From Chinchilla lanigera (Eukaryota; Chordata; Mammalia; Rodentia; Chinchillidae), in the NCBI RefSeq assembly GCF_000276665.1, contig NW_004955405.1, positions 12,843,679 to 12,907,678 of the forward strand: a stretch of DNA of 64,000 nucleotides, given 5' to 3'. Every line of letters begins with the position of its first letter. Position 1 is the first letter of the stretch. Of the stretch, positions 12,251 to 22,169 are shown piece after piece. The notes beneath the pieces were generated by a model, which had not been told where the DNA came from, did not search any database, and saw only the letters and a program-made list of their open reading frames with translations. The translations under genes and the position numbers were made by a program.

Positions 12251-13282
12251 AATATGCATTATGCTTCAAATATAAAAAGTTTTCTGAAGAAAATCAGATC
12301 AGCCTTTCTTTCTATGTACAACACACTATCATAAACTAATGTATATTTGCTGGTCAGGAAAACATTTAAATTAAAGGTTGAAACAGTTGCTTTCAGGTAT
12401 ATTATCAAGCTCTGTCTCTTTTTCTCCTTCATTATTTCTGTATCTATTATTTATCTAAATAAATTTTTGTAAGGAAACTTCCCTCAAGTTAAATTTTTGA
12501 CTGGAATGCTCTCTATATATAAAAAAATCCATAAGTGCTCTGTTTGATGACTACAAAAACAGACCTGCCAAGCATGTCGGAAGAGTTTGAAAACCACTGG
12601 ACTATAGGTTTTGTGTCCAACTCTGTACACCAAAGTTGCACAACTATATTTTTTCAGATCACATTTGCTTGCAGACACACTTTACACCACATTTTCATAC
12701 TGACCCTAGGTCAGTTTTCCTATTTTACTAGTTCAGTTATCATACTTCTAAATCTTGGTACCCTATCCAAATGAATTTCTATTAATCTCCAAGAATAATT
12801 TACATTTAATAATGATGTAAAGATCATAATTTATTGCTTAAAAATACTGAAGCAATAAGTTTCATTCCAAATAATATCCTTAGGCTTCTTAGCTACCTGG
12901 TACCTTGCATCTGTTTGAACAGAAAAATTTAGGAATTCATGAAGAGGGAAGAATACTTTCCCCCAAAATGCCATTTGTTTGATGAGATACAATTTTTTTA
13001 CATCTTTTGGTTAGTATAAAAAGGTAGAAACAGGTTAAGCCTAGTATCATTTCTGTGACTGTATCCATAAGTTTCTCAAACCTCCTATGGAAAACTTGTA
13101 TGTATTAAGGCTGCATGTCCCCATAGCATGGATACAGTACACCAACAGTTTCTATGAGTGATTCTAGACAAGGTCTGCTGGGGAAATTTGCAGTTCCTGA
13201 AACCTTTGTTATGAGGCAATTAAAATAATCCAGAGTTCCTGTGTCTTGCTGGTGTTTCAAAAGTGGACTTTTGTACATGACT
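12251..13282. other. Unrecognised noncoding stretch
   Basis: No gene or repeat recognised. The overlapping opposite-strand frames at 12484-12774 show no domain. Confidence 0.5.
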
Positions 13283-13690
13283 CAATCCATTTTGAATTAC
13301 TATAATGAGGTACATGAGGCTGGGTAACTCTATAAAGAAAATAGTGTTTTGTGGCTCACCATTCTGGAGGTATAAATTAAAGACATGGTGCTGACATCCA
13401 CTGAGCTCTGATGAGGAACTCATGGCAGATGGGGGTCATAGTGTGAACATGTACAAAAGGGAGAGATCACAACAAAGGGTCAGCCACCAAAAGCAGTGCA
13501 AGAGTCTGGCTCAGACTTTAACAAAATGCCCTTTTGACTACTTACTCCAGAGACCAGTTTGCTCTTTTGAGGGCAGGATCCTCAGTGACCTAAGCACCTC
13601 CTACTAGGCACTACTTCATAATACCTCTTCCTGTGTCATCATACTGGAGGTCAAGCTTTCAAGATATGGATCTTTGTGAAGAAACCACAT
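13283..13690 (-). mobile_element. MaLR (THE1/MST-like) LTR
   Basis: On the plus strand this begins with a TCCATTTTGAATTACTATAA block, then GGCTGGGTAACTCTATAAAG and TGGCTCACCATTCTGGAGG, the reverse complement of the 3' end of THE1/MST-type LTRs. The middle has GAACTCATGGCAGA and the far end has a 'cacctcctactaggcactac' block. No internal retroviral sequence is visible, so it is a solo LTR. Confidence 0.65.
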
Positions 13691-14059
13691 CCAATGCACT
13701 GACCAGGATGTCCTAGAGTGAGGCTACTACTAATTGGATAAGAAACCAAAGCTCCAGGTTTTGAAAATAAGTGCAGCATGCACACAGAACATCAAGTGAG
13801 TCAAGCTAATATTGAAGTACAGAGCCCAAACATATATTCACCCACACCGAAGGCCAGAATGAAGTAGCTCACCTGGAGGCCATCACGGAAACTACATCCT
13901 AATTTTGAAATTCTCAATATCCTGCAGAGAACAGTAACACTGAAGGGTGAAAGTATGTAGTTGAAAAGCCTGCGAATAGCTATTTTTCTCACAAATAATT
14001 GAGAATTGTACTGGACAGTGATTTGAACTGTAGCAGGAAATCTTTTAGCCATAACTGAG

Positions 14060-14279
14060 TATCACAGAGTAGAATATGTTAAATTCTAAGATAGAGAAAA
14101 AGTGAAGTTGATAGGAAATAGGAAGCAGGGAGGTAGATCTTCCTCAAGGGAGAAAGGGACAGGAGCTGGAATGGGAAGAGAGGGAAGGAGGTGATGAGAA
14201 GAAGAATTAAGATGTGTTCTGTACATGCACCAAGTCACCCACACATTATGTAAGAAGATGGATGGAGAGAGAAGGGAGG
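14060..14279 (+). mobile_element. Purine-rich tract resembling L1 3' sequence
   Basis: The block AATAGGAAGCAGGGAGGTAG at 14118 resembles GGAAGTAGGGAGATAG near 51110, which lies beside an L1 3' UTR. The following 150 bases are strongly purine-rich, as in L1 3' UTR polypurine tracts. The LTR at 14285 inserted at its end. Confidence 0.4.
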
Positions 14280-14284
14280 GATGG

Positions 14285-14636
14285 TGTTATGGTTTGTGTC
14301 TGAATGTCCCCTTAAATCCTCATGCGGTCATGGCATGGGCTTTTAGAGTTTATGATTGATCCATGATCCAGTGCTGGAATTATGGGTGTGGGGTGCATAG
14401 TTTTGCATATGTAAGGGAGAGGAAGAGGCTGCTTGCACCTCCTCCATTTTGCTCTTGCTGCTTTTGCTGTTTTCTGCCTCCATGAACTGTTGCCCTCTGC
14501 CATGTGCCACTCTGCCTTGAAGCCCCCTGAGTATGGACTGAAACCTCCACCAGCTGTGAGCTAAGAAAACCTTTCCTTCCTTAATTTTGGGCATCAGGTA
14601 TTTTGTCTCAGCAACAAGAGAAAAGTAATCAAGACA
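14285..14636 (+). mobile_element. Solo MaLR-type LTR with 5-bp target-site duplication
   Basis: A 352-bp element that begins TGTTATGGTTTGTGTCTGAA and ends AAAAGTAATCAAGACA. The termini are TG...CA and a perfect 5-bp direct repeat, GATGG, flanks it (14280-14284 and 14637-14641). The 3' part has GGACTGAAACCTCCACCAGC and TGTGAGCTAAGAAAACC, the usual MaLR 3' order with a polyadenylation region. No internal region remains, so it is a recombined solo LTR. Two overlapping minus-strand frames here are not genes. Confidence 0.85.
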
Positions 14637-14839
14637 GATGGGAAAGAGAATAGGTGGTGCACACATACTAACTCCCACAGTAGTATAAATATTATGTACT
14701 ACAAAGGTGTACTAGGAAAAAATGTTCTGAAAACAAAGAAATAGAAAAAGTACTTCAGAATATACATAAATAACTGTTACACTGTCATCATGATCAATAG
14801 ATGATGATGATGATAAGGATTTTACAGTATGCAGAGCCT

Positions 14840-14983
14840 TTGTACAAAGATGTATCCCCAGCCTTTCAAAAAACTTTTTGGAGACAAGATCTCAGTGACT
14901 GAAATTTAGCTCAAACTTACCTTCTTCCTGCCTTAGCCTCACACAGTGCTGAAATTATAAACGCATATCTCACACCTGTCTTG
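14840..14983 (-). mobile_element. Old B1-like SINE with adjoining ID fragment
   Basis: A reverse-orientation B1 core (TTTTTGGAGACAAGATCTCA to GCCTTAGCCTCACACAGTGC) abuts a short ATGTATCCCCAGCC, which reads as the first bases of an ID-type SINE on the minus strand. The order, B1 then ID on the coding strand, is that of known B1-ID composite SINEs, but the ID piece is very short. Strongly diverged. Confidence 0.5.
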
Positions 14984-15639
14984 TGTGAATCTTTTTATTG
15001 TATTTATTTACTAACAGAATTTCTCCTCTGAACATCATCACTGTCCAACAAGTAATCAGTCTCTCACCAGTCACCTCCACAGAGCCAGCGTCTCCACAGT
15101 CTCCCACTAGTTGAGAGTCAGTGCAAGATAGAGCTGTTGGAAACCTGTTTTGCACTGTGAAGTGAGGGAACATACCTATGTCTTTCAGTTAATGGATATC
15201 TTGTGGAAAGATTGACCCTAAAATGTTTATAGTATGTATTAAAAATATTCTTTTCAATTTATTAACTACAGTTGTCTCATTTTCTCTCAAGACTAAGGCA
15301 TGAAAGCATGCACACACAAGACAGAATAGATTTAAGTGATTACTCTGTTATTAAAAATTATTATTTATCTATAATAGCTGAAAACTGTGGAGGAATGAAA
15401 TTTATGCCTGCCTTCTTCTCCCAGCATGGCTCTTCTAACTTCATGTTGCAAGTTTGCTAGATTTGGAGTCTATTTAGCTTGAAGGACCACAGTTACATCT
15501 CTATTCCATTTTGCTGTCTTGTGTTATCTAACAGTATCGTTCTTCACTCTCTATCTGGAAAAGATCTCTTAGTGCACAGAGAACAATACTGGATGAGGAA
15601 TTAGAGAACTCACATTTCTTCTATGTTCTTTTCACACGA
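14984..15639. other. Unrecognised noncoding stretch
   Basis: No feature recognised by eye; small open frames lack domains. Confidence 0.45.
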
Positions 15640-15780
15640 ACAGTATAACATTAGAACAGTTACTCATCTCCTGGAACTTCGGGGTTTTCATATAAAATAG
15701 GATAAGTATAATGTCTTATTTTCCTATGGGTCAGATCAGAATAACCTGATAAAATTTGTGTGCACACTTCATGAAGTGAT
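15640..15780 (-). mobile_element. MIR SINE relic
   Basis: The plus strand shows GTTACTCATCTCCTGGAACT, then a block like 'tcatataaaataggataag', reverse-orientation MIR core order. Diverged. Confidence 0.5.
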
Positions 15781-16732
15781 ATACACATGCAATGTTTTTC
15801 TGTTTCTTACCTGAGCTCACATCATCTCTCATAAAATAAACACTATTCATGTGCCAGTGTAGACAGGCATTTCCCAGAGGATTGAAAAAGTCTATCATAT
15901 TTAAGCCTAGAAAAATGTGTTACCTTTAATGTAAATCATATATAATTCACTTTCATTACTAAAATAACATGATATTTTTCTTCTATCTCCTAAATTTTGA
16001 TACTTTCACTTAAACCTCTGTACACATTTCCACAGTAGGCAAGAACAAAATAAAATATCTTTGTTGTGGCTTAAAACATATAGTTATTCTAAATATGTTT
16101 TCCCTGCAATTTGAGCATTCATGAGCAGCAAAACTACTGAAATCCAGCTATGCATTATGACAGCTTTTTAGAAGTAATATTACTAGGCAGTATTGTAGTG
16201 AGACTTAGTTCTGCTCAGAATAGTACATTTGTGTGGGGTTTTTCTATTGAAATGGAATATGAGCACATTACAATTTTCCCCACATTAACGAACAGAACAT
16301 TCTGCCTCATTTTCTTCACCTCCAAATGTCATCTATGTGAAGAGACCCTACTGACTTAAAAAATAGTGTGCTACTTTAGATGAATTTCATCAAAATAAGC
16401 CTAAATTTAGAATGCACTATCCCAAAGTTTCTGTTATGGTCTCTCTTCTGTCATATTAGTTAGCAGAGTTGTAGAATAAATCACTAAGTTTGTAACCCTT
16501 TCTAAAAACAGACCCATCTTTCACAGTGCATTTATAAACTAGTCAGTTTAATCAACTTTAGAGTGAGTTTTGATGTTGCTAGAGAGGACTGATCTATTCT
16601 GACTATATGTGTACAACCTAGTTCTATATACAGGTGTTGCTTTTGCTTGCATTCAGAGATTACAAACAAGGACACAGCTATTTCCTCCTGAATGTTTCTT
16701 TCTTTCAATATTCCTTCTTTTTACTTACATTG
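15781..16732. other. Unrecognised noncoding stretch
   Basis: AT-rich; no gene or repeat recognised. The small plus frame at 16150-16359 has no family I recognise. Confidence 0.45.
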
Positions 16733-16746
16733 TAGACTTTATCATA

Positions 16747-16855
16747 GTTTGTTTTGTTTTGTTTGTGGTTTTTTTTTGTGTGTGACAGGAATTGAGCTCA
16801 GGATCTTGCTCTTACCAGGCAGGCGCTTGTGCCCCTGAGCTATATTTCCAGCCCT
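16747..16855 (-). mobile_element. ID-type SINE
   Basis: Reverse-orientation ID copy with a (TTTTG)n-like tail complement, then GACAGGAATTGAGCTCAGGA, ACCAGGCAGGCGCTTGTGCC and TATTTCCAGCCC. It is flanked by 14-bp repeats: TAGACTTTATCATA (16733-16746) and TAGACGTTATCATA (16856-16869). Confidence 0.92.
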
Positions 16856-16859
16856 TAGA

Positions 16860-17250
16860 CGTTATCATAAATGGGTAGAATTTATTCCCGTTCACCTTAA
16901 ACCTAGACTGGCCTTGTGATTTGTTTAGGTCAATAGGATACAGCTGAAGCGATATGCTATACCAAGCTTACTTCACAAAATGCCGTGAACTTTTGTTTTC
17001 ATGCGTATCCTTTGTGAACATTTGTTCACAAAGGAACACTGCTTGTCTGCCGTATGAACAAGCTGTGTCGGCATGCTGAAGAATTTGGGATTATATGGAG
17101 GAAAGCTGCATTTTCTTAGCCTATACTTTGATAGTCCAACCAGGTCCCAGTTAACCTCTGACCAGGTTGTAGATCTGTGAGCGAGCAAAACCAAGATAAG
17201 GCAGCTACCAAGCCAACCCATACACCCACGAAGCACATAAATGGCTGGTA
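16860..17250 (+). mobile_element. Possible MLT1-like LTR relic
   Basis: Blocks CTAGACTGGCCTTGTGATTT and GGTCAATAGGATACAGC near the start, and ACATAAATGGCTGGTAG at the end, follow the order of old MLT1-type LTRs. The middle is diverged, and the minus-strand frame over it (16973-17236) is not a supported gene. Confidence 0.45.
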
Positions 17251-17251
17251 G

Positions 17252-17320
17252 TAGCTATACTATAATATTATATAGTATATAGTATAGCTATATAGTATAG
17301 CTATACTATAATATTATTAT
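17252..17320. repeat. AT-rich palindromic repeat
   Basis: A 20-bp direct repeat (TAGCTATACTATAATATTAT at 17252-17271 and 17298-17317), a perfect 20-bp palindrome at 17291-17310 (TATAGTATAGCTATACTATA) and further inverted TAGCTATACTA/TAGTATAGCTA arms. It can extrude as hairpins or a cruciform. Confidence 0.9.
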
Positions 17321-18960
17321 GTGGTATTTTATTCTATAGCAATAGATATTTATTACAGAAATGTTTGTTCTTAATCTGTTATTTCTAATGACTATGATAC
17401 TAAGAATAAAATATCATTTATTCAGGAAAGGTATAAATCAAGGAAAGCTTGAAGATTTGAAAGTTTCAAGTGTGAAAAAATATATAGAGTCCACTCCGGC
17501 CTTGTTGCATCCAGAGGAGTTCACATTTGTAATCCCAGGGATAAGTTATTGGAATTCCAATAAGTAATTCCAATCTACCACTTCCACTGCAGCCCATGGT
17601 GAGAACAAAGAGACAAACACATATCTGTAGTTGTGGGAGACAAGGGGTCCTAAGTCCAGTTGGAACAACGACTAACCAAAACAAAGACCATGACCTAGGG
17701 CTAAACCCAGGTTTGATTAATTCCTGAAGAAGGGAGTGTCAGTGTCTGTGAGAATGGCGGGAAGCACATGAGTGCCGTGAGCTTGGTGGGGTAGGAAGCA
17801 CAACAGCACCTCTGCAATATGCAGAAAGAAGTATTCAGGAAGAGTAGGGATTCTGGTAGCAGTAACCTAGAAGTTTGGAGGAATCTGCATAACACAGTGT
17901 GAGGAAGTACTTTGTGTTTTGGTTCGGGGGCCTCAGCTTTGATGTCTTTGCTCCTCTGCACCAAGAGTCACAGGCTCTTTCTCCAGCCTCAGTCCTAACT
18001 AACAGCATGGAGTCTCTTGGCGTAACTCATGCTTAGTAGTTGGGAGCTTTAGGCTGGACATTATTGCTCTGTTGCATTATCTCAAAGGTTACACATTGGT
18101 GCCCCATTTGCATTGCTTAAAGCCAACTGAGGAGGTAAAGTATGTCCTAGCCAGTTCTGTACATATCAATACATGAAGTAGAGCAAGCATTAGCTAACAT
18201 GGAGACAATCGGTTCTTTCAAGGAGAGCTGTCCAAGTGGTCCTCCACAAAAAAAAAAAAAAAATAGTGATACAAATGTTAATTTAGATATTCCTTTGATG
18301 CTATTCAGTAGCACAGTGATGATCAAATTGATTTCTTCTAGTTGTTGAAATCATAATCAAATCATAGGAGAAAAAAGAGCACTGTAAAACAGTTGAGTTT
18401 ATTTTACTTTGGGCAATAAACTGGTGAGATATAAAGATAATGATAGCCTAACATTTCTACCTGCAATGTGAACTGTCCACTGGGGAATTTGGGCTTGCTA
18501 GTTCTGGTTAAATGTAAAATATCACATGTTCCTTCCAACATATTCACCTGCACCCCTCAGTCATGTTTTTCATGCCATCCGGGCAGGTTACTAGTCAGGT
18601 TACAGGTGATGTTCATTGCATTGTGTTTCTTCCTACAACTGACTAAACATGAAGCTTTCATTCCCAATCTTAGAAGTTTATAAAAGGGCCTGAATTTTGG
18701 AATGATTAAGTTAAAAAAAAACCTGAGGAATTCTCCACTGAGTCTGCACTTACACATTCCACTTACCCTTGTGTGACCATCTGTGAGCAGATGATGTTGT
18801 AGAATGGTGATAACATTAGTCAGTTGTGAAAATAATGTTATATTCTTATGAAAGAAAGAAGTGAAAATGGATTGCAAAAAGAAATGAAATTGGATTGGGA
18901 GTTTGACTATAATGAAACTGTAGCATTGATGGTTATAAGATCTTACATTGCCTTGAAACT
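17321..18960. other. Unrecognised noncoding stretch
   Basis: No gene recognised. It includes a 17-base A run near 18247. The 168-codon minus-strand frame at 18557-19063 starts inside an ID SINE and has no domain. Confidence 0.45.
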
Positions 18961-18966
18961 GTTTTT

Positions 18967-19038
18967 CAGTGCTGGCAATTGAAACCAGGGCTTCGTGTCT
19001 GTTAGGCAAAGGCTCTACCACTAAGCTGCATCTCCAGC
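18967..19038 (-). mobile_element. Old ID-type SINE
   Basis: Minus-strand copy with GCTGGCAATTGAAACCAGGG, then GTCTGTTAGGCAAAGGCTCT and GCTGCATCTCCAGCC. It is clearly older and more diverged than the ID copies nearby. No clear target-site repeat. Confidence 0.75.
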
Positions 19039-19946
19039 CATGAACTCTTTTAGCATAACTCACGGCAGTATAAAAGTGACTGTCAGTAGTGATGATGAAG
19101 AGTAATTGTATTTGGACATAGCCTCATGGCTTGGAACCAGAAATTCAAATTTTAAAATGTCATTATTAGCAAATAATGGCATAATAATAAGTGCTTCCTT
19201 ATGGCTTGTACATACATACTGGCTGATCTGCAAAGCTTCAGGAGAAGAGAGTCTTTTTGAAATTTTTTTTATCATAAGCTATTTTTGTCCGCTGTGGCTT
19301 GTGTTCTCCCTTGATAGACAGATATTATAAGAGAGTGATTGAAGGGATTATCGTACAACAGCTTCTAAAAATAGCTTTGTGAAAACAAGATTGTGCATTC
19401 CCAGAATAAAATGAGCTTAATTTAAATTATATCTTGATGAATCAAAATCATTCAGCCTTATTATATTATGAAAATGTTTCAAAGACTAATGAGAACTTAA
19501 ATAAATTCTAGTTTTAATTAAAAATTATGATAGTGGTTCTCAAAAGGGAGTAATTTTACTCTATCAGGCCATGTTTGGACTTATTTGGAGATATTTTCGA
19601 AATTCATGGGTTGGGAGTGCTACTAGAATTTAGTAAGTACAGGTCTGGGATGGTACTAAGCACATTACAATGAAAAAGACAGCCCCCTACAACAAGATAA
19701 TGCACTCCAGTATGCCAATAATGCTAAGTAAAAGAAACCAAACTTACAGCAATAATTCTTGCTCAGAGCAAGATTTTTTCTAGCATCTGATAATCATTTG
19801 GATTATATATTACTTAAAAGGATGAAGAAATCCAACTTTCTATTTTAAATTCTGCATGTAAAATGTATGGCATTGGAAAGATATTTTACTTTTATCACTC
19901 AGTTACTTAATCTTCAACATCAGAAAGAAAGCAATGACTGGTTCAT
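19039..19946. other. Unrecognised noncoding stretch
   Basis: AT-rich; no repeat or gene recognised. Confidence 0.45.
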
Positions 19947-19962
19947 AGAAATAATTAGAAAG

Positions 19963-20060
19963 GGCTGGGGATTTAGCTCAGCGGCAAAAGCGCCTGCCTG
20001 GCAAGTGCAAGGTTGTTAGTTCGGTTCCCGGAACCGGAGAAAAACCAAAAAAAAAAAAGA
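19963..20060 (+). mobile_element. ID-type SINE, young copy
   Basis: Plus-strand ID: GGCTGGGGATTTAGCTCAGC, GCGCCTGCCTGGCAAGTGCA and GTTCGGTTCCCGGAACCGG, then an A-rich tail containing CC. A perfect 16-bp target-site duplication, AGAAATAATTAGAAAG, flanks it (19947-19962 and 20061-20076). Confidence 0.95.
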
Positions 20061-20329
20061 AGAAATAATTAGAAAGATAAAAAGAAAAGAAAAATGTATA
20101 AAAGCGTGGCATGTGTAAGTAAATAATGATTTCTCTCTTTATTATGTTAGAATAATAAAAGTGTTGTAAACTATGGAAAACTCTGGTGAATGTTTGGATC
20201 ATATTGGAATTTGCTTTTCTAGAAAGGTTCAAGGGGAAATTAATAAATCTACAGTAGTAAAAACTGTCTATTTCAAATATACAATAATAATTATCACATG
20301 AGCTCACTTTTTAAAATGGACTATTTTTC

Positions 20330-21330
20330 ATAGCCAGATTTAGGTGCAGAGCAAAATTGAGCTGAAGATGCCGAGATTTCTGATATACTCCCTACTCTCA
20401 AAATATGTGGCTTCCTCCACTAGCAACATCTCCCATCCTTGTGGTACATTTGTTGCAGTGCATAGTTTACATTCTTGTTAACTCTTGATGCCCAGTCTCT
20501 GTGTTTGGCCAAATGCATAATGACATCCATCCATCATCATAGTATTAGTTTAACTCCTGCAAAAGGCACTATGTTTCAACATGTCCCACCCCCACATTCT
20601 GGCAATCACGACTATCTCTGTAATTTATGGTATCCACAATTCATCCCCTCTAAAATATCATACAGTTAAAAATCATAGAGTGCATTTGCTTTTCACATTG
20701 GTCTTTTTCACTTCATATGTTTTTACTTTCTCCATTACTTTCGTGTTCATAACTTCTTTAATTTTAGTGCCAAATACTGTTCTGCTGTGTGGATGTACTA
20801 AAAATTACTCTGCACCTACGAAGGAAACCTTGGTTCCTTCCAAGTTTTTTTGTGATTATGAATAAAGCTGGTATACATATAAAGTAATATGCAATAAAGA
20901 ATATATTAGTTTTGTCTGAACAAAAATATATTGAGTACTTTCTACTTACATGGCTGGAGATTAAGATACATTTAAAGGTTTTTGAATGGGCATCAGTTTT
21001 CTGCTAGTTTGATTAGTGTAGAGTTTGATTGCTGGATTGCATGGCAAAAGTAAGCACTTTGTCAATGCATTTTACAAATTTTCATGTGTTTTTATTTAGA
21101 TATAGCTAAAAGCATTTTATCTTAAATTTATCTTAGAAGTCTTTTGTACCCATATATGGTGGAGACATATGTAATCGAATATATTTTTTATATTATGATT
21201 TTGAACACACTGGTATCTATTAGATTGATTCATGTTTTGCTGTTATTCCAAAGGTTTTATATATTCTCTTTTGTATTTTTCCTGCTGTCTTCTCTTTATT
21301 TTTTGTTTGTTTATTTTAAATGCTTCTTCT
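20330..21330 (-). mobile_element. Old L1 3' region, minus strand
   Basis: The plus strand shows a reverse-complement L1 3' UTR to ORF2 order: blocks like 'ccacattctggcaatcacgactatctctg', 'cactatgtttcaacatg', TTATGAATAAAGCTGG and 'gattgctggattgcatgg'. It is diverged and shows no intact frame. The short open frames inside it are not genes. Confidence 0.6.
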
Positions 21331-21345
21331 ACTGAGATATTTTCA

Positions 21346-21424
21346 GGTTTTTTTTTTTTTTTTCTGGTTTCAGGAATTGAACTCATGACCTTGCCCTTGC
21401 CCGGGTGCTAAATCCCCAGCCCCC
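21346..21424 (-). mobile_element. ID-type SINE, shortened
   Basis: Reverse-orientation ID with a 15-base T run, TTTCAGGAATTGAACTCATG, then an abbreviated middle (CTTGCCCGGGTGCTAAATCC) that lacks most of the CTGCCTGGCAAGC region. Flanked by 15-bp repeats ACTGAGATATTTTCA (21331-21345) and ACTGAGATATTCTCA (21425-21439). Confidence 0.88.
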
Positions 21425-21439
21425 ACTGAGATATTCTCA

Positions 21440-21914
21440 AACTCATAGACTCTTGCTCAACTATGTCCAGTCTAGTAAGCCCATCAAATCCCATGTTCAT
21501 TTAGTAGTGTTTTTTTTTTTACCTCCAGTATTTTTTTCTTTGTTTTGAATTTCATGTCTGTGCTTATATTGTCGTTTAATTCTTTTGTAACCTACTTTAT
21601 CCAATAAATTCCTTAGCAATATAGTAATACTTACTTTTAATTCCCAGCTTGATGATTCCAGCATTTTCAACATATATCAATCTTGTTTTGATGCTTGCCT
21701 TGCCTCTTCAGTTTTTTTTTCTTTTAGTGTGCCTTGTAATGTTTTCTTAGTAACCTAACATGATGTAGCATAAAAAATATCTATTTCTAAATAGACACAT
21801 AAGAAAGTAATGGGGAAGTGTGTGGGGTAGTAGAAGCATTCTATAATCTTATAAATAGGACTCAGTCCTTTGTGAACCTCTGCCTCGAGATTGTACACTC
21901 CAGAGTGATTCTTG
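21440..21914. other. T-rich, probably old repeat sequence
   Basis: Sequence such as AATTTCATGTCTGTGCTTAT and TTAATTCCCAGCTTGATGAT looks like a decayed LINE, but I cannot name it. Confidence 0.35.
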
Positions 21915-22160
21915 AGTCAGTTGTGGTGGCCAGCCTATAATCTGAGTTATTCAGGAGGTTGAGGCAAAAAGAGTAGTTGAGCTCAGGAGTTCAAGACTAT
22001 TATTTATTATGATGATTGGTTATACACATGAAGTTCAGCATGAATATGATGATCTCCTGGGAGCAAGGGACCCCCAAGTTTGTACATCCAAATCAGTGGT
22101 GGGTGGTACAAACACTTACAGCACTATAGTTTAGGTAACATAGTGAAACCTCAGGTCTTT
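21915..22160 (+). pseudogene. 7SL RNA (signal recognition particle RNA) pseudogene
   Basis: Unlike the B1 copies, this retains the S domain that Alu-type SINEs lack. It opens with GGTGGCCAGCCTATAATCTG, TTATTCAGGAGGTTGAGGC and GAGCTCAGGAGTTCAAGAC (5' Alu domain). The S domain follows with GAAGTTCAGCATGAATATGA, GATCTCCTGGGAGCAAGGGA and CCCCCAAGTTTG. It ends with AATCAGTGGTGGG and GGTAACATAGTGAAACCTCA, then an A-rich tail (22161-22169). Against the usual ~300-nt RNA it lacks roughly 45-55 nt after the CCAAGTTTG block. No functional copy: promoter-box and S-domain bases are altered. Confidence 0.85.
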
Positions 22161-22169
22161 AACAAAAAA

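Noticed and set aside
14343..14678. 111-codon minus-strand frame
   Set aside because: Lies antisense across a solo LTR with defined ends; no domain.
17466..17964. Minus-strand frames near 17.5-18 kb considered as exons
   Set aside because: No domain and no splice-site arrangement that I can support.
18557..19063. 168-codon minus-strand open frame, the longest here
   Set aside because: Its start lies within an ID SINE, it shows no domain, and its composition is that of AT-rich noncoding DNA.
19963..20060. tRNA-gene-like sequence of the ID SINE
   Set aside because: Has A- and B-box-like blocks but also an A-rich tail and target-site duplications and no intact cloverleaf; it is a SINE, not a tRNA gene.
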